64,000 nucleotides of DNA, taken from the NCBI GenBank assembly GCA_002105175.1, contig MCGE01000031.1, forward strand, positions 372,001 to 436,000. The letters are read 5' to 3'. The DNA comes from Absidia repens (lineage: Eukaryota > Mucoromycota > Mucoromycetes > Mucorales > Cunninghamellaceae). The stretch's first letter is position 1; each line of letters opens with the position of its first letter. The notes under the pieces are model-generated. The model made no database searches and was not told the origin of the DNA. It saw only the letters and a list, made by a program, of their open reading frames with translations. The position numbers and the translations under genes are program-made. Below, one piece after another: positions 13,470 through 24,883 of this stretch.

Positions 13470-16103
13470 ATGAATTATACAGACAACGAAATCCAACGTT
13501 TTAAACGCCAACTACAACAATCTATTGTTATATGCTCAGATCGCTGTCTTTACAACTCTACAAAATGGTAAAGGTCCCCAAATCTCCAATTATTGAAGCA
13601 CTAGTTTCATCGCTCATTTAAATTGGTCAATTTGCTCTTTACTAATCATATCTTCTTTATCTCTTCTATTATTCCATACATGGCTTCATCAAAAGGTCAG
13701 CAGAAGTCCTCGATGGTGTGAAAGAAGAAATGTTAGACAAGTCAAACCAGTACGAACATCAGAACACCTACTCAACCAATTACGACGCGTCCCTGCCCTC
13801 CTTCAACGAAGTCGAATACAACAAATACCAGTACGCCAAATCCTTGTTCCACGTTCGCCAATACGAAAATGTCAGCTTTATCCTTCGTGACCTAAATAAT
13901 CCTCGGTTGCGCTTTCTTCGGCTATATGCAAGTTATTTGGTAAGACAATATATAGCATTTATACGATGTATTGGGTGCCCGCCAGAAGAACTTTCCATAT
14001 TGAAAATATCCTAACTTTACTTCCTCCTTCTATCTCATTTTAGGCAGGTGAAAAACACAAAGAAGAGCAATCGCAGGATATACTAGGTAAGAAGTGATGG
14101 TGGAAGGGGTAGGTCTGTTTGCTTGAGTAAGAATCTAAATTTTGCATTTTCATTAATGATGATGATGATGGTGGTGGTCGTTTATTGACTTGTCTTAGGT
14201 GCCAATGACAATTCCTTGGCCGAAAACCCGCAACTGAATTCAATCTACAAAGAACTACGGACTGCTTATAACGCAAAACAACCTTTAGATGCCTTTTGTT
14301 TGTATTTGTATGTGGTATAGGAAAAGGGGAGCTATTATGAATATATTATTTATTGTGTCTTCTCATTTGATCGTAGATATGGCGTGGTCTTGCGAAAACG
14401 GGGTAATGACCAGTCTGCTGCGAGCATTCTTCTGGAATCTATTAGAAAGTATGAATACAACTGGTCTGCTTGGACTGAATTAGGATGCCTGGTCCAGAAC
14501 AAGAAAATGGTAATGTTTAGGGTGTGTGTTCTACATTATGTACTTACTCAATTTTCTCGTAGTTTTATGACCTTCAAAAAGTGTTGGATGCTACACTACC
14601 GAATTGCCTGATGAAGAACTTCTTCTTGGGTAGATTATCTTTAGACTTACACCAACCACATAGCACCTATTGTGACATTATGGAACCTTTGACCAAAATA
14701 TTTCCAGATAGCACCTACATCAAAGCACAGTGGGCTATATCCTTATATGATACCATGGGTAAGTAGGGTTTTTTCTATCTTGGAGTGAGAAGGGGGGGTA
14801 TTGATATCGATGGTCGGACTCACATATGAAGTGCGGGTTTATTTTTTGTGCTATGGTGATTAGACTACAATGAATCGGAAGTACTATTTGATGACCTACG
14901 AAAAACCAACCCTTATCGACTGGAGGACATGGATGTATTCTCAAATTTGCTTTATTTGAAGGACTCTAAACAAAAACTCAGTATGCTTGCTCACCAATGT
15001 GAACGGATCGATAAATACAGACCAGAGACGTGTTGTATCATTGGTAGGTGTCAAAAAAAAAAAAAAAAAAAAAGTAATATACAAATTCTTTCTGGTTTCC
15101 TCCAATATATTTGAAAATTAGCCAATTACTATAGTATCAAAAGGGAAATACCGGTGTCTATTGAATACTTCAAGCGGGCGCTTAAATTGAACCGAAGCTA
15201 CCATTGGGTCTGGACTTTATTGGGACATGATTACATTGAAATGAAAAACACTAGCGCCGCCATCGAATGCTACCGAAGGGCCATAGGTAACAACAGCAAA
15301 ATGTGGGGTAATTAAGATGAGTGGTAATGATGATTTTAATCTTGTTTTACCATTTCTTACATAGATTACAATCATCGTGATTTCCGGGCGTGGTATGGGC
15401 TAGGGCAAGCATATGAAGTGCTGAAGTTGCCATATTATGCAATTTATAATTATCAAAATGCTGCTGATTTACGGTAGGCAAAGAAGATACTCCTCTCCTC
15501 ACCTCAATATATACATATATGTATGCTAATTCGTTTATCTCACACGTAGTCCACATGATGATCGGATGTGGCAAGCTTTAGGTGGCTGTTATACCCAATT
15601 ACAACTCGATGATTCAGCATCCACGTGCTACCGAAGAGCAGCAAGATGTGATCAGGAAGGACGTCACAATGCCGTTATATTTTTGGCTAGAATTTACGAT
15701 CGGATGACGAAATATGACATGGCGGCCTACTATTATCTACAGGCTTTTGAACAATTTGAACAGGATGATGTAAGCTGATGAAAGAGAGAGAAAAAAAAAA
15801 GTAGTGGACAGCACTTGAACTAATATTCGAATTTTTTATGATCTAGCATTATGGTGACGAAGTGGCTGAATCGGCATTGTATTTGGCAAACTATTTGGTA
15901 TCAAGAAACGAACTTGAAAACGTGGAACGCTTCGCGAAAGCAGCTCAGGATTATGGATTTCCGGTACAGTAGTTTGGGCATTGAATTAACAATGATTTTC
16001 ATACCATGACTCATTTGTGTGATTTTATTTGTAGTACCGTGATCAAGCGCAAGCTATTTTGGACAAAATCAAGGACATGCCACATTCCTCCTCACAAGAT
16101 TAG
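13470..16103 (+). CDS. CDC23: APC/C subunit CDC23/APC8 (TPR protein)
   Basis: A multi-exon gene. The first exon (13470 to about 13565) starts MNYTDNEIQRFKRQLQQS and is joined through an intron to KWSAEVLDG, the conserved N-terminal region of Cdc23. Later exons carry tandem tetratricopeptide repeats, for example ILLESIRKYEYNWSAWTELG, ALKLNRSYHWVWTLLGHDYI, AIDYNHRDFRAWYGLGQAYE and DRMWQALGGCYTQL, each with the W/L/G/Y pattern of the repeat. The last exon ends at TAG 16101-16103 after a short Ser-rich tail. APC8 is a scaffold subunit of the anaphase-promoting complex, a nuclear E3 ligase controlling mitotic exit. Nearly every TPR is split by a short intron, so exon edges in the middle are approximate. 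The total length is about 570 residues, as expected for the family. Confidence 0.93.
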
Positions 16104-16379
16104 GATCAACTCGCTTTATTTTCTCTTTTCCCCTCGTTTATATATTTATATTTTGTACCCTTTGCCCGAATTTTTGTAGCGTTAGTAATTCCATATAGTA
16201 GTGTAGCACATTAACCATTCACATTTTTGCTTTGTAATAAAAATCCATATATCATATTTCAATCTATCAAAACCTTAAGATAATTCATGTTGTCTTCAAT
16301 TAGTGTTGTGCTTACTCTATTGTGATAGAATGAATACTAAGGGTATCCTTTTTTTGCTAAAAAACAGATATTTGAAAGA

Positions 16380-16663
16380 ACAAGCGCGAAAAGGCTACAA
16401 TAGCGACTTTTCTCACTACACTATAGGTCAGAGGATGGTTGATAAAACGAGTATATTTTATTGAAGCAGAATCGGTTGATACGAAAACTAAAAGATAGGG
16501 TTTTGTTCCAGTAACGGAGTTAACGGAAGGATCTATTGGGGGGTACTATAAGGGAAAACTACTTTGAGGTTTGAAGAAAGGTCAATAATAATCTAAATGA
16601 ACAATTGTAAAATGAATGCATATATATTGTGCATGGCATTAGATCATCAATCGGGATTTATGC

Positions 16664-16667
<4 letters not shown>
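16380..16667 (+). repeat. Dispersed repeat family, copy B (5' part only)
   Basis: This matches the left half of copies A and C: a GTCAGAGGATGG segment, a TATATTTTATTGAAGCA segment, and GGTCAATAATAATCTAAA. It stops before the conserved ATCCAAAATG block and runs directly into the 69-nt poly(A) tract. It is in the same orientation as the other copies. Confidence 0.65.

Positions 16668-16736
<69 letters not shown>
16668..16736 (+). repeat. Poly(A) run, 69 nt
   Basis: An uninterrupted run of 69 A separates the truncated repeat copy B from the Fanzor-like remnant. It is the longest homopolymer in the window. It could be a retroposition tail, a slipped microsatellite, or partly an assembly artefact. 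Confidence 0.9.
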
Positions 16737-16738
<2 letters not shown>

Positions 16739-16769
16739 TAGCATTCTCAATTCACTTAGTTTGTCACTC

Positions 16770-17280
16770 CTCTTTAGTCGTTTCAGACGTGAATCTTTTT
16801 CCGTCCACCGAAAAATACCTCTACTAGCAATTGGTGATGGTTCCTTTCAAATGATCATGCGTGGCACTATACCTGGAATGGTCTCTCGTCTCCGGCGAAC
16901 TTTGAAGAAGGCGGAACAGAAGCATATTTACTGTTAATGGTGCAAGTCAATGAAGCGTACACATCCAAGGTATTTTTTTTTTTTTTGAAAAAAAAGAAAG
17001 CAATATCCTCAAAAAAGAGAAATTTGACAGTTGTTTTATTTTGTGATTAGGTGTGCTCCAAATGTTACACGAAGAATAGGGCGAACAAGAAATTGATGAC
17101 GGTGACTATCGATTACATTCGGTATTAGTCTGCTCCGACTGCAATACAACCTGGAATCGAGACGTTAATGCCTGCAACAATATTCATCGCCTTGCCATTT
17201 GTCTCAGTCAAGGTGTGGATCGTCCGTCGATTTTCTGTCGTCCAACCACTTCGAACCCAACAACATCCCAACAACAATAA
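16770..17280 (+). pseudogene. Fanzor/TnpB-like RuvC nuclease C-terminal remnant
   Basis: Four blocks in shifting frames match the C-terminal end of eukaryotic TnpB relatives (Fanzor). Block 1 (about 16808-16908) has KIPLLAIGDGSF and a basic LRRTLKK. Block 2 (16913-16969), after a frameshift, ends VNEAYTSK. A probable intron (16970-17050, GT...TTAG) is followed by VCSKC at 17051. After another shift, block 4 (17116-17280) reads VLVCSDC, then TWNRDVNACNNI, then RPSIFCRP, and reaches a stop at 17278. CX2C...CX2C is the zinc ribbon and the Asp in RDVNAC is the third RuvC catalytic residue. The N-terminal and earlier RuvC parts are absent. Two frameshifts make it a dead fragment. The family assignment rests on motif order, from memory of the family. 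Confidence 0.75.
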
Positions 17281-17452
17281 TAGCGGGTAGATAAAACTAT
17301 CCAATGATCGACCTGCTCCGGTTTAAGAAAATCCTGCAATTGTTACTCCGTACGGTGGCTTGCTCAGATTGAATGAATTCTAAGGAGCTAAAAAAAAAAA
17401 AAAAAAAAAAAAACTTTCTTTTTTAACTCACATCTCAAAATATATACATTCC
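17281..17452. other. PNO1 upstream region
   Basis: A short upstream region of PNO1 containing a poly(A) run of about 22 nt at 17391-17412. No other feature is seen. Confidence 0.5.
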
Positions 17453-18471
17453 ATGGCCTTGTTACAATCGCTCAAGGCACCCAGTCTTATCAGCAAAACA
17501 TTACAACAAAAAATAGGGAACGATGATGACGATGTTATGATTGATCCTATTGCTATACCCACTCAACGAACCATTGCCACCGACGATGTTGCAATGGTTG
17601 AAGGATCTGATACTGCGAAACCTGCGTTTGGTGCTGCTAGTGCTGCTGAATTGCAGGTAAGATGGTTAAAACAATAGGCGATAGGGCAGACTTACATCAG
17701 TGTGTTAAAGATAATTTTTATGGGTACCTCCTTTTATTGAAACTGACATTTTCATTCACACTGTCATAGTCGGTCACTAAGGGGCACCGTCGAATCCCTA
17801 TTCCCCACCATCGAATGTCACCTCTCAAGCGAAATTGGATGGAAATCTATTCACCATTGGTCGAACATATGAAGTTACAAGTCCGGATGAACGTCAAATC
17901 AAGAACTGTAGAACTCCGAGTAGGTTAAACAAAGGCGAATCGGGATGCATTGATGAATGATATTAGGGACTAATCCATTGGGTGATTGTATAGACATCAG
18001 AATCAACACAGGATACTGGAGCATTACAAAAAGGGGCAGATTTTGTTCGGGCATTTGCACTTGGCTTTGAGGTAGCGGATGCCATGGCCTTACTACGATT
18101 AGATGATATCTTTTTGGACTCGTTTGAAATCAAGGATGTGAAGACTTTACATGGCGATCATTTGGCTCGAGCGATTGGCCGTATCGCAGGTCGTGATGGC
18201 AAAACCAAATTCACTATTGAAAATGCAAGCAAGACAAGAATTGTGTTGGCTGATACGTAAGTGACAAAGTAGGATGTGGTGCTTGTCAAAAAAAAAAAAA
18301 TATACACCGATACTGACCTTTTCACTTTGTAGCAAAATCCATATTCTGGGTTCTTTTCAAAACATCAAGATTGCCCGTGATGCAGTGGTTAGCCTGATTT
18401 TGGGTAGTCCTCCTGGTAAAGTTTACGGTACTTTACGCACCATTTCTGCTCGTATGAAAGAACGTTTCTAG
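17453..18471 (+). CDS. PNO1: PNO1/DIM2, KH-domain 40S assembly factor
   Basis: Four exons (17453-17656, 17770-17919, 17994-18256, 18333-18471) give 251 residues in frame. After an acidic N-terminal segment comes [19 protein letters not shown], the conserved Pno1 entry. Two KH-like domains follow, with [22 protein letters not shown], then [20 protein letters not shown] and the terminal [23 protein letters not shown]. The second KH has the [10 protein letters not shown] loop typical of this family. Pno1/Dim2 acts in the nucleolus and cytoplasm in late pre-40S maturation, recruiting Dim1 and Nob1 to the 18S 3' end. It lies tail to tail with a FAF1-like gene, also a small-subunit factor. The length matches the family. 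Confidence 0.96.
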
Positions 18472-18896
18472 TTTGAACTCCCCGCCCCCTTTTTTTTTTT
18501 GACACGAACATCCCCGCCCCCACTTCACTATTTGCCATACAAATCACATATTTCCAGTCTTCCCACTTTTCATCATTGTTTTATTATTATTCATTTTAGT
18601 CATATATCTATTTTACTCTATTTATCACGCTTTATTCATTTCAATAAATGTTTTATGTTTATATTCAAAAAAAAAAAAAAAAAAATAACGAGGATTGGTA
18701 AAATAACAAATGTTTATTGATATGGTTTTTGATAAAATGGCAAACTATGATGATAAATACAAATGTGTGTGTGTGTGTGTGTGTGTGTACGTCGGGGTGT
18801 ATGATTATATGCGTATGGGTGCGTGCGTGCGTATAGGGTTGAAAGAATAAAAAGCTAATGGGTTTAATTCTAATAATTTTAAATGCTACAGCTACT
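18472..18896. other. Convergent 3' region PNO1 / FAF1-like with (TG)n tract
   Basis: It holds the 3' UTRs of two converging genes, an A20 run near 18667-18685, and a (TG)12 tract at 18764-18788. No gene is seen. Confidence 0.6.
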
Positions 18897-19987
18897 CTAC
18901 TTTCTCTTCCCGCCTGAAGCCCTAGGTTTTGATCCTTGTCGTTGAAGCTTCCCAAGTTCACGTTGACTAATAGTAAGAGTGGCGCCCTGCATTTTTCCGA
19001 TACCATTGGTGATTCCTGCATCCCTATTTCTTTGTTTCTTCTTGGTGGAGACATACAAATGCTTGAGTGATTTATCATACAATCCGGTATCCTTAGCTTC
19101 TTGAAGTTTCTGTTGTTGTCGTTCTTTCTTTTTTCCTTCCATCCCCAAATGCATCGTTAAGGACCTTTTTACATTGGGTGCAGCCTAGCAAAGAGACATA
19201 TAAAAAAAGACGTCAGTACTATTACTCGCATATATAATCTCTTTTTCCTTCTTCTTACTTTGAATCCAAGGGTATCCAGTTTTCCAAGCATATGATTTCG
19301 TTTTTCCTTGCCCGTCATTTCATCCATTTCTGAGTATAGCATGAATAAAGAATAATCAGTAAAATGGATCAAATCTAGGTATGATGCTCACTTACGATAT
19401 TCTTCCAATAATTTTGAAGTGGCTAATAGCTCTTTTAATTCCTTGTCCTTCCGATTGTTTTCCCTGGAGAATTGCCAAAATCAATTATGTTAGTACAAGA
19501 CAAATAAGCCTCCATCATGTTTCCTTCCACATACATATCATCATCGTCATCTTCCTTTGTGGTCGTTGTAACTGTCTCTGAAACGGCGGCACTTATATCA
19601 CTAATATTGGCCTTCCCTGACTATTGTAGAAAAAAATATATATTAAGAAATTTCCAATCACCATCAATAAACACTAATAAAATGTAGTACTTACCAAAAA
19701 TGCCTTTTTAGCCATTTTGCTTTCCATGGTAGGTCGCTTATATAACGAAGTTCCATCAAAAACGACTACTTTTGGATCTAAAGATATACAATAAGGCAAG
19801 ACGGTAAATACGATAATATGACGCTAATATCTCCCAATTTACCTTGTGGACTGGTGGTGGTGATCTTCTTTTTGGTGGCAATTGTAGTGTTTGTCTTGGC
19901 CTTTTTGTTCGACGAGGCCATGGATACATCACTAATGTTGACAACAGATAAAAGATTTAGATCGATCAAGATGAATCAGTTCAGTCT

Positions 19988-20021
<34 letters not shown>

Positions 20022-20128
20022 TACCCCTTTCCGTTTCTTTTTTTCGAGTTTGCCAAGTTTTTTTGAAGAAGTGAATTGCTAGCTGTGTTCGCTTTGACAC
20101 TGCTAACGAGACTTGCTAAGGAATCCAT
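18897..20128 (-). CDS. FAF1/C1orf131-like ribosome biogenesis protein (DUF4602)
   Basis: A multi-exon gene. The first exon starts at 20128 with MDSLASLVSSVKANTASN and runs into a Lys-rich stretch. Middle exons give a Thr/Lys-rich region with DPKVVVFDGTSLYKRP, then an ELLATSKLLEEYR helix, EMTGKEKRNHMLGKLDTLGF, and a basic C-terminus with LYDKSLKHLYVSTKKKQRNR and GIGKMQGATLTISQRELGKL before KPRASGGKRK. The G.GK..GATL.IS...L signature and the charged architecture match the FAF1/C1orf131 family of pre-40S factors. The role in 18S rRNA processing is inferred from the family. At least five introns; some inner exon edges are approximate. Confidence 0.72.
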
Positions 20129-20504
20129 GCTTGGTTTGCTGAGGGAAAGAAAAAAAAAAAAAATAGGGAAGAAAGCAGGAAAAAAAATCCCAGTGAAGAC
20201 ACAATTCGACTCCGACCTTCCCAGCCACCGACAAAGGGGAACACCATCATAAATTGCAGTTGAATGAACACAAATTGCATTAATGAGGATATCCGTCAAT
20301 TAAATCAAATATGATCATGATATTTTATTTGACAAATTGTTTGGGATCCAATATGAGTTTCTTATCAACACACCTGTTTTTTTTAAAGTTTGCATTCAAT
20401 TTTAGCACCCCCCCCAAAAAAAAGCCTTTCTCCATCGTTTCCGGCTTTTAAATAAAATTCTTCCCTTTCTCTATTTTCGCAAGTCCTTACCTTTTATTCT
20501 TCTC
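20129..20504. promoter_or_regulatory. Divergent promoter region, FAF1-like / hypothetical
   Basis: A 376-bp spacer between divergent start codons, with poly(C)/poly(A) near 20407-20425. No specific element was identified. Confidence 0.45.
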
Positions 20505-20995
20505 ATGTATCTGACGTTACCAACACGCCAGGAAAGGCTACAACAGAAACAACAGAAGCAGCAACTACAACAATTGTGTCCAAAGGAAACCAACTTACGC
20601 AATGTACTAACTGAGGATTCTTCGTCTTCGGCCAATTCAACAGCGACATTGACAACCACGGCGACTTGCTCCTCCTCCATTTCTCCTTCTCCTTCCTCTT
20701 CTTCTTCCAATATGAATTTTTTGACCGACGAACGTTTATTAGAAATAGTGGGTAATATTGAAGATCATCGGCAATCGCCGCCTATCTTGACACCAACCAC
20801 TCTGGCCGTGATATTCGATAATAACAACCTGTCGGACGATATTTCGCCGAAATTACGGTTAGCAGCTACTACTACAACTACACCTACTATTTCAGAAAAG
20901 GTAAATCATTCAAATATGTACCTTAGTGACTCCGAGATACGGATGCATATTTTTTGATTCGCTATGCTGGCATTATTTGACTGATTCTTTCTTTC

Positions 20996-21026
<31 letters not shown>

Positions 21027-21378
21027 CTTGTATAGGATGCTATATCAATCACCTCACTACAATGCTTTTTATATCAAATACAAAAGACAGTATCTCATTA
21101 TATCCCATCATTAGAAAAGGCCATCAAAGTAAGTAAAAAAAAAGGTATATAGCAAACTATCACAGGTGTCTGTCCCATCATCCAATCATTGACTGGGTCC
21201 TTTTTTTTTTTTTTTTTTTTTTTTGTAGGATGATGATCTCCTCAGTGGTATTCACGAGAATGACACGACAATCTCTCCTTTATGCGCTCTAGACCATTTG
21301 ACTCAAATCCTAGCCACATTCAATCAAACAACACCTAATCCACCAGCCGCTACTTCAAAAAATCAAGCCCATCAATGA
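20505..21378 (+). CDS. Hypothetical Ser/Thr/Gln-rich protein
   Basis: Three exons (20505 to about 20900, then after an intron ending in TTGTATAG to about 21129, then from about 21230 to 21378) join in frame to roughly 205 residues. The N-terminus is Gln-rich (QKQQKQQLQQL), then Ser/Thr-rich, followed by a more ordered segment, NFLTDERLLEIVGNIEDH. Exon 2 encodes DAISITSLQCFLYQIQKTVS, and exon 3 has a helical ALDHLTQILATFNQT. I do not recognise the family. Consistent splicing with clean frame and a pyrimidine-rich upstream region support a real gene. Both introns contain unusually long poly(T) tracts (26 and 24 nt) just before the acceptor. Confidence 0.6.
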
Positions 21379-21773
21379 CATACCATCCCCTTTTAGTTTA
21401 TATACTGCCCTATTCACATTTTGATATTCCCTCCACATTTTCCATCCTCTGTAGTTTCCCATTATTTATATAGTTACAATCAATCACATAACCTATGTAT
21501 ATTGATGAATCCTTTATTTAGCTTCAATAAATCATTCCTTTTTTTTTTTTGTATCCACAATCATGCAAATTCCATGTGTATAAATAAATTATTTTATTTT
21601 ATTGCAAAAAAAAAAAGGCAAAGGGTTTTAGGTGACAGAATAAAATAATATAAAACTACGTATAATAATAAAAATATAGGTATAACAAAACAATAAAAAT
21701 AACAATACTAAATACTAAGAGGGAGGTGTAAGATATAAAAAAAAAAACCAAATTGGCAGCCAATATGTGTTCT
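21379..21773. other. Convergent 3' region
   Basis: The 3' UTRs of two converging genes, AT-rich with several AATAAA-like motifs (near 21526, 21587 and 21640). No gene is present. Confidence 0.55.
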
Positions 21774-24381
21774 TTATATATGATCCAATTGCGACAAGTC
21801 GACGTTTCCTTGCTTCATTTCGTTTTCCAGTTCCTTCAGTAATGCTTCATCATCATCGTGTACCACAGAAGATTGTTGTTGAGGATTGGTTTTGCGTAAA
21901 GTGGGCAAGTGAACAGGACCACCAGGTAAAACACGTACAGGAGGTGGTGGTATATTGGATCGTGACGAAGAGGAAGATGGGGCAGGAGATCCATGCGACG
22001 CATTTTCAAGTGCTTGTCGTTCAGCATCTGTCCAATTCCTTTCAGCAGCTGGTGTTAAGATCGTCTCCAAAGTGCCTTCATCCACATGTTTGACGATATC
22101 GTCGTACAACTATTCACCAACCACCCAAAAAAAAAGTCAGTTACACATTTCATTAAACCTTGTTTGATTGATTCATTTTTACCCCACGGAATTCACCACC
22201 AACAAATAATTGAGGAACCTCCTTGGCTCGACCATCGACAGATCCATTGTTGTTGCTGCGTTTCATATATTGCAATGCTGCCTCACTTGCTGCTACGTCA
22301 ATAAGTTCAAAGGCTATCTCTTGAGATTCAAGTAGTTGTTGAATGTGTTCTTGGTTTTTTTTAATCTGATTTTCCATACAAAAAAAAAAAAAAAAAAAAA
22401 GAGACGTTAGAAAATATAAGGATATCACTGTTTCTTCAAGTTTAACCTACCAAAGGATTTCCACTAACACTAGAAATATAAACTTGCACTTTCTTGGTAT
22501 CGAGAGGGGTCAAAATAGGTTCATAAGAAGTGGGCTTGGCGGCCATGAGAACACGGTTAGGTCGAGGAGAAGGCCCGGTAGTTTTTCGAAGCATGGACAA
22601 TGGCTGAGGTGCAGGCCAACTGACGGCTTGGGTAGGTACGTACTTTTTGGAAGTATATCCTTGAGATGAGCCAATGGTTTTCAATTGATCCACATGTGAT
22701 TGTTGCAAATCCGATAAGGCATTCTGGTGGGAGTGTTCCAAATCTTGAAGTTGAGCTGTGTGGTTGTGTTCCGCTTGTTCAAATGCATGCAAAATCTTTT
22801 CCAGTTCGCCATCCAGGTATTCTTGTTGCTGCTTTGCCTGATCACCTTGTTGTGCCATCTGTTCTTGCTTTGTCTTTTCGACTTGTTCCATTTGTTGTTG
22901 CAGTGCTCCCATATCTTGCTTGTGTTGTTGTTTGATTTTCAGGATGTTGCCAGATTGATGCACCTTGAGTTGACGGACATTTTCTTCATGTGTTTCCTTC
23001 AATGTGGCGAGAGATTCTTCTTGTTCCTTCAGTAATCGCTCCTTTTCGATGATGGCCAATTCATGTTGTCGTAAACTTTCTTCGTGCGCCCGCTTTTGAT
23101 CATCTAATTGTTGCTGCAGTTTGATTAATGCGTCTGATTGTTCTTCGGGGCTTGTAGTGGTGCTGGTGGAGTTGGTGGGAACGACACCATCTTGAATTTG
23201 AGTACGGAGGTTGTCTAATTCCTTTTCCTTGATGGCCAATTGAGATGCAGCTTCTTCGTTCTGGTAGTGAGAAAAAATGATTAATCGTTTTTTGTCTTCC
23301 ATATACTGCCCATTATTTACTCTTTTTTTTAAAAACAAAACAAAAAAAAACTTACTTCCAGTTTGAGCTTGTCCATCTGAGTAGCTACTTGTTCCAAAGC
23401 GGAGCGTTGTTCTTCTTCCACCTGTTGTTGTTGAGCCTCTAAAGCCTTTTCCTTTTCAGCCAGCAAGCGTTCTTTTTCAGCCAAAAGATCCATCTTCTCC
23501 TTGTTTTCTTTGTCGTCAACTTTGTTGTTGTGTTCGTCCCCAGATGATTCCACTATAATACTAGGTACAGCCGTTGGGTTCTTGTTTGCATGTTCTAATT
23601 TTAACTGCAGTTCCTCCAATGCCTGTTCTTTTTGCTTCAAAGCCTCTTCCTTTTCCAATAACAATTGAGTTTGTTGAAGATCTGATACTGTGTTGGATTG
23701 GGAGATGGGTGGTGTGGGCTGATCAGTCGTTGGAGACGCTGGGGGTAGCATTGGTGTCGCAGGAGGTGAAGCGTGTGCCAATTGCTGCTTCAATAGTTCT
23801 AATTCCGCTTGTTGTTGGGCAATAAGTTGTTCATTCGCATCATACTACGAGATATCAAAAAATAAGAAAGAGAGTTTAGTGGAGCGTTCACTTTAACTAA
23901 AACTTGATTTTTATTTCCTTACCTTCACTTTCAAAGTATCAAAGTCTTGACGCATTTGAGCTACAGGTGATTTCTTGACGGAAGCAACACTTGCATTGCG
24001 GGAATGAGCAGCAGGACGTGAGGTTGGAGTGGTACTACGGACGGAAGCCATACTTTGACGGGGAGAAGGTTGAGGTGAAGCAGGGCGACGCTGAGTAGGA
24101 CCAGGACTGACAGGACGTTGACTGTTCAACGAAGTACGAGATGTCCTATGTTGAGATAATCGACCATCTACAGAGGGACGTGGTGAAACAGACTTCCTAG
24201 GGGACGTTGTTGTTGGTGGAGAAGTGGGAGGTGTTTTGCTAGGAGGTTTAAGTTTGCTTCCACGTTTTGACCCTCCAGAGTTGCTACTGATGCCTCGACT
24301 GTTACCACCCGTTGCAGCATCATCAGGACTAAGAAGCCCACTGTTCTTCTTTTCCTTTTTTCTTGGTCCAAGACAAACCAT
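21774..24381 (-). CDS. Coiled-coil protein with C-terminal SH3BGR/glutaredoxin-like domain
   Basis: Five or more exons make a protein of about 770 residues. Residues 1-155 are a basic Ser/Pro/Arg-rich disordered region (KLKPPSKTPPTSPPTTTSPR and others). The central part (roughly 160-590) is a long Gln/Glu-rich coiled coil with heptad-like EKERLLAEKEKALEAQQQQ segments. Next is a basic Pro-rich linker and then a thioredoxin-fold domain of the SH3BGR type: KVQVYISSVSGNPL, then IKKNQEHIQQLLESQEIAFE, IDVAASEAALQYMKR, VPQLFVGGEFRG and YDDIVKHVDEGTLETIL. The CxxC of true glutaredoxins is absent (SVSG there), so redox activity is unlikely. The C-terminal tail is disordered and acidic. A role as a cytoskeletal or trafficking scaffold would be inference only. 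Confidence 0.8.
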
Positions 24382-24883
24382 GACTTTTTAAAAGAAAATA
24401 AAAAAAGGGAGTACGAGAGAGATGATGAAAAGAAAGAAAAAGAAAAAAAAGAAGTGGGAAAAAAAAATAACCAGACAAAAGAAAAATATCAACCTGCTCG
24501 ATTGCCTTTTATGGTTGGGGATTCTATTTAAATCCCAGTTGTTTCTTTGCTGGGGCGACAATGAGCCGTACAGTAAGTTCTCACAAAACGAGGTAAATCC
24601 CCCTTTTTAATTCATTTTTATTTTATTTTTTCATTTTTTTAATGGCAGGATTATGATACTATTCAGGGTTATATATGGATTGATTTTGAAACAATAGCAT
24701 ATTAAATATAGACTTCAGCATGGTTAATGCCAATGTTGGATCGATGACAAAAAAAAAATAATCAACCCACCAAGCCATCCAAAATTAATTTTAATCACCG
24801 TTCATTTTTTCCTGTCTGATTTTTTTTTTTTTTTTTTTTTTATTTTTTTATTTTTTTGTTTTCTCTCCCTGCCACCTCACATC
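24382..24883. promoter_or_regulatory. Divergent promoter region, SH3BGR-like / PheRS beta
   Basis: A 502-bp spacer between divergent genes. The FRS1-proximal part is an extended T-rich/pyrimidine tract (24820-24870). No defined element was found. Confidence 0.45.
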
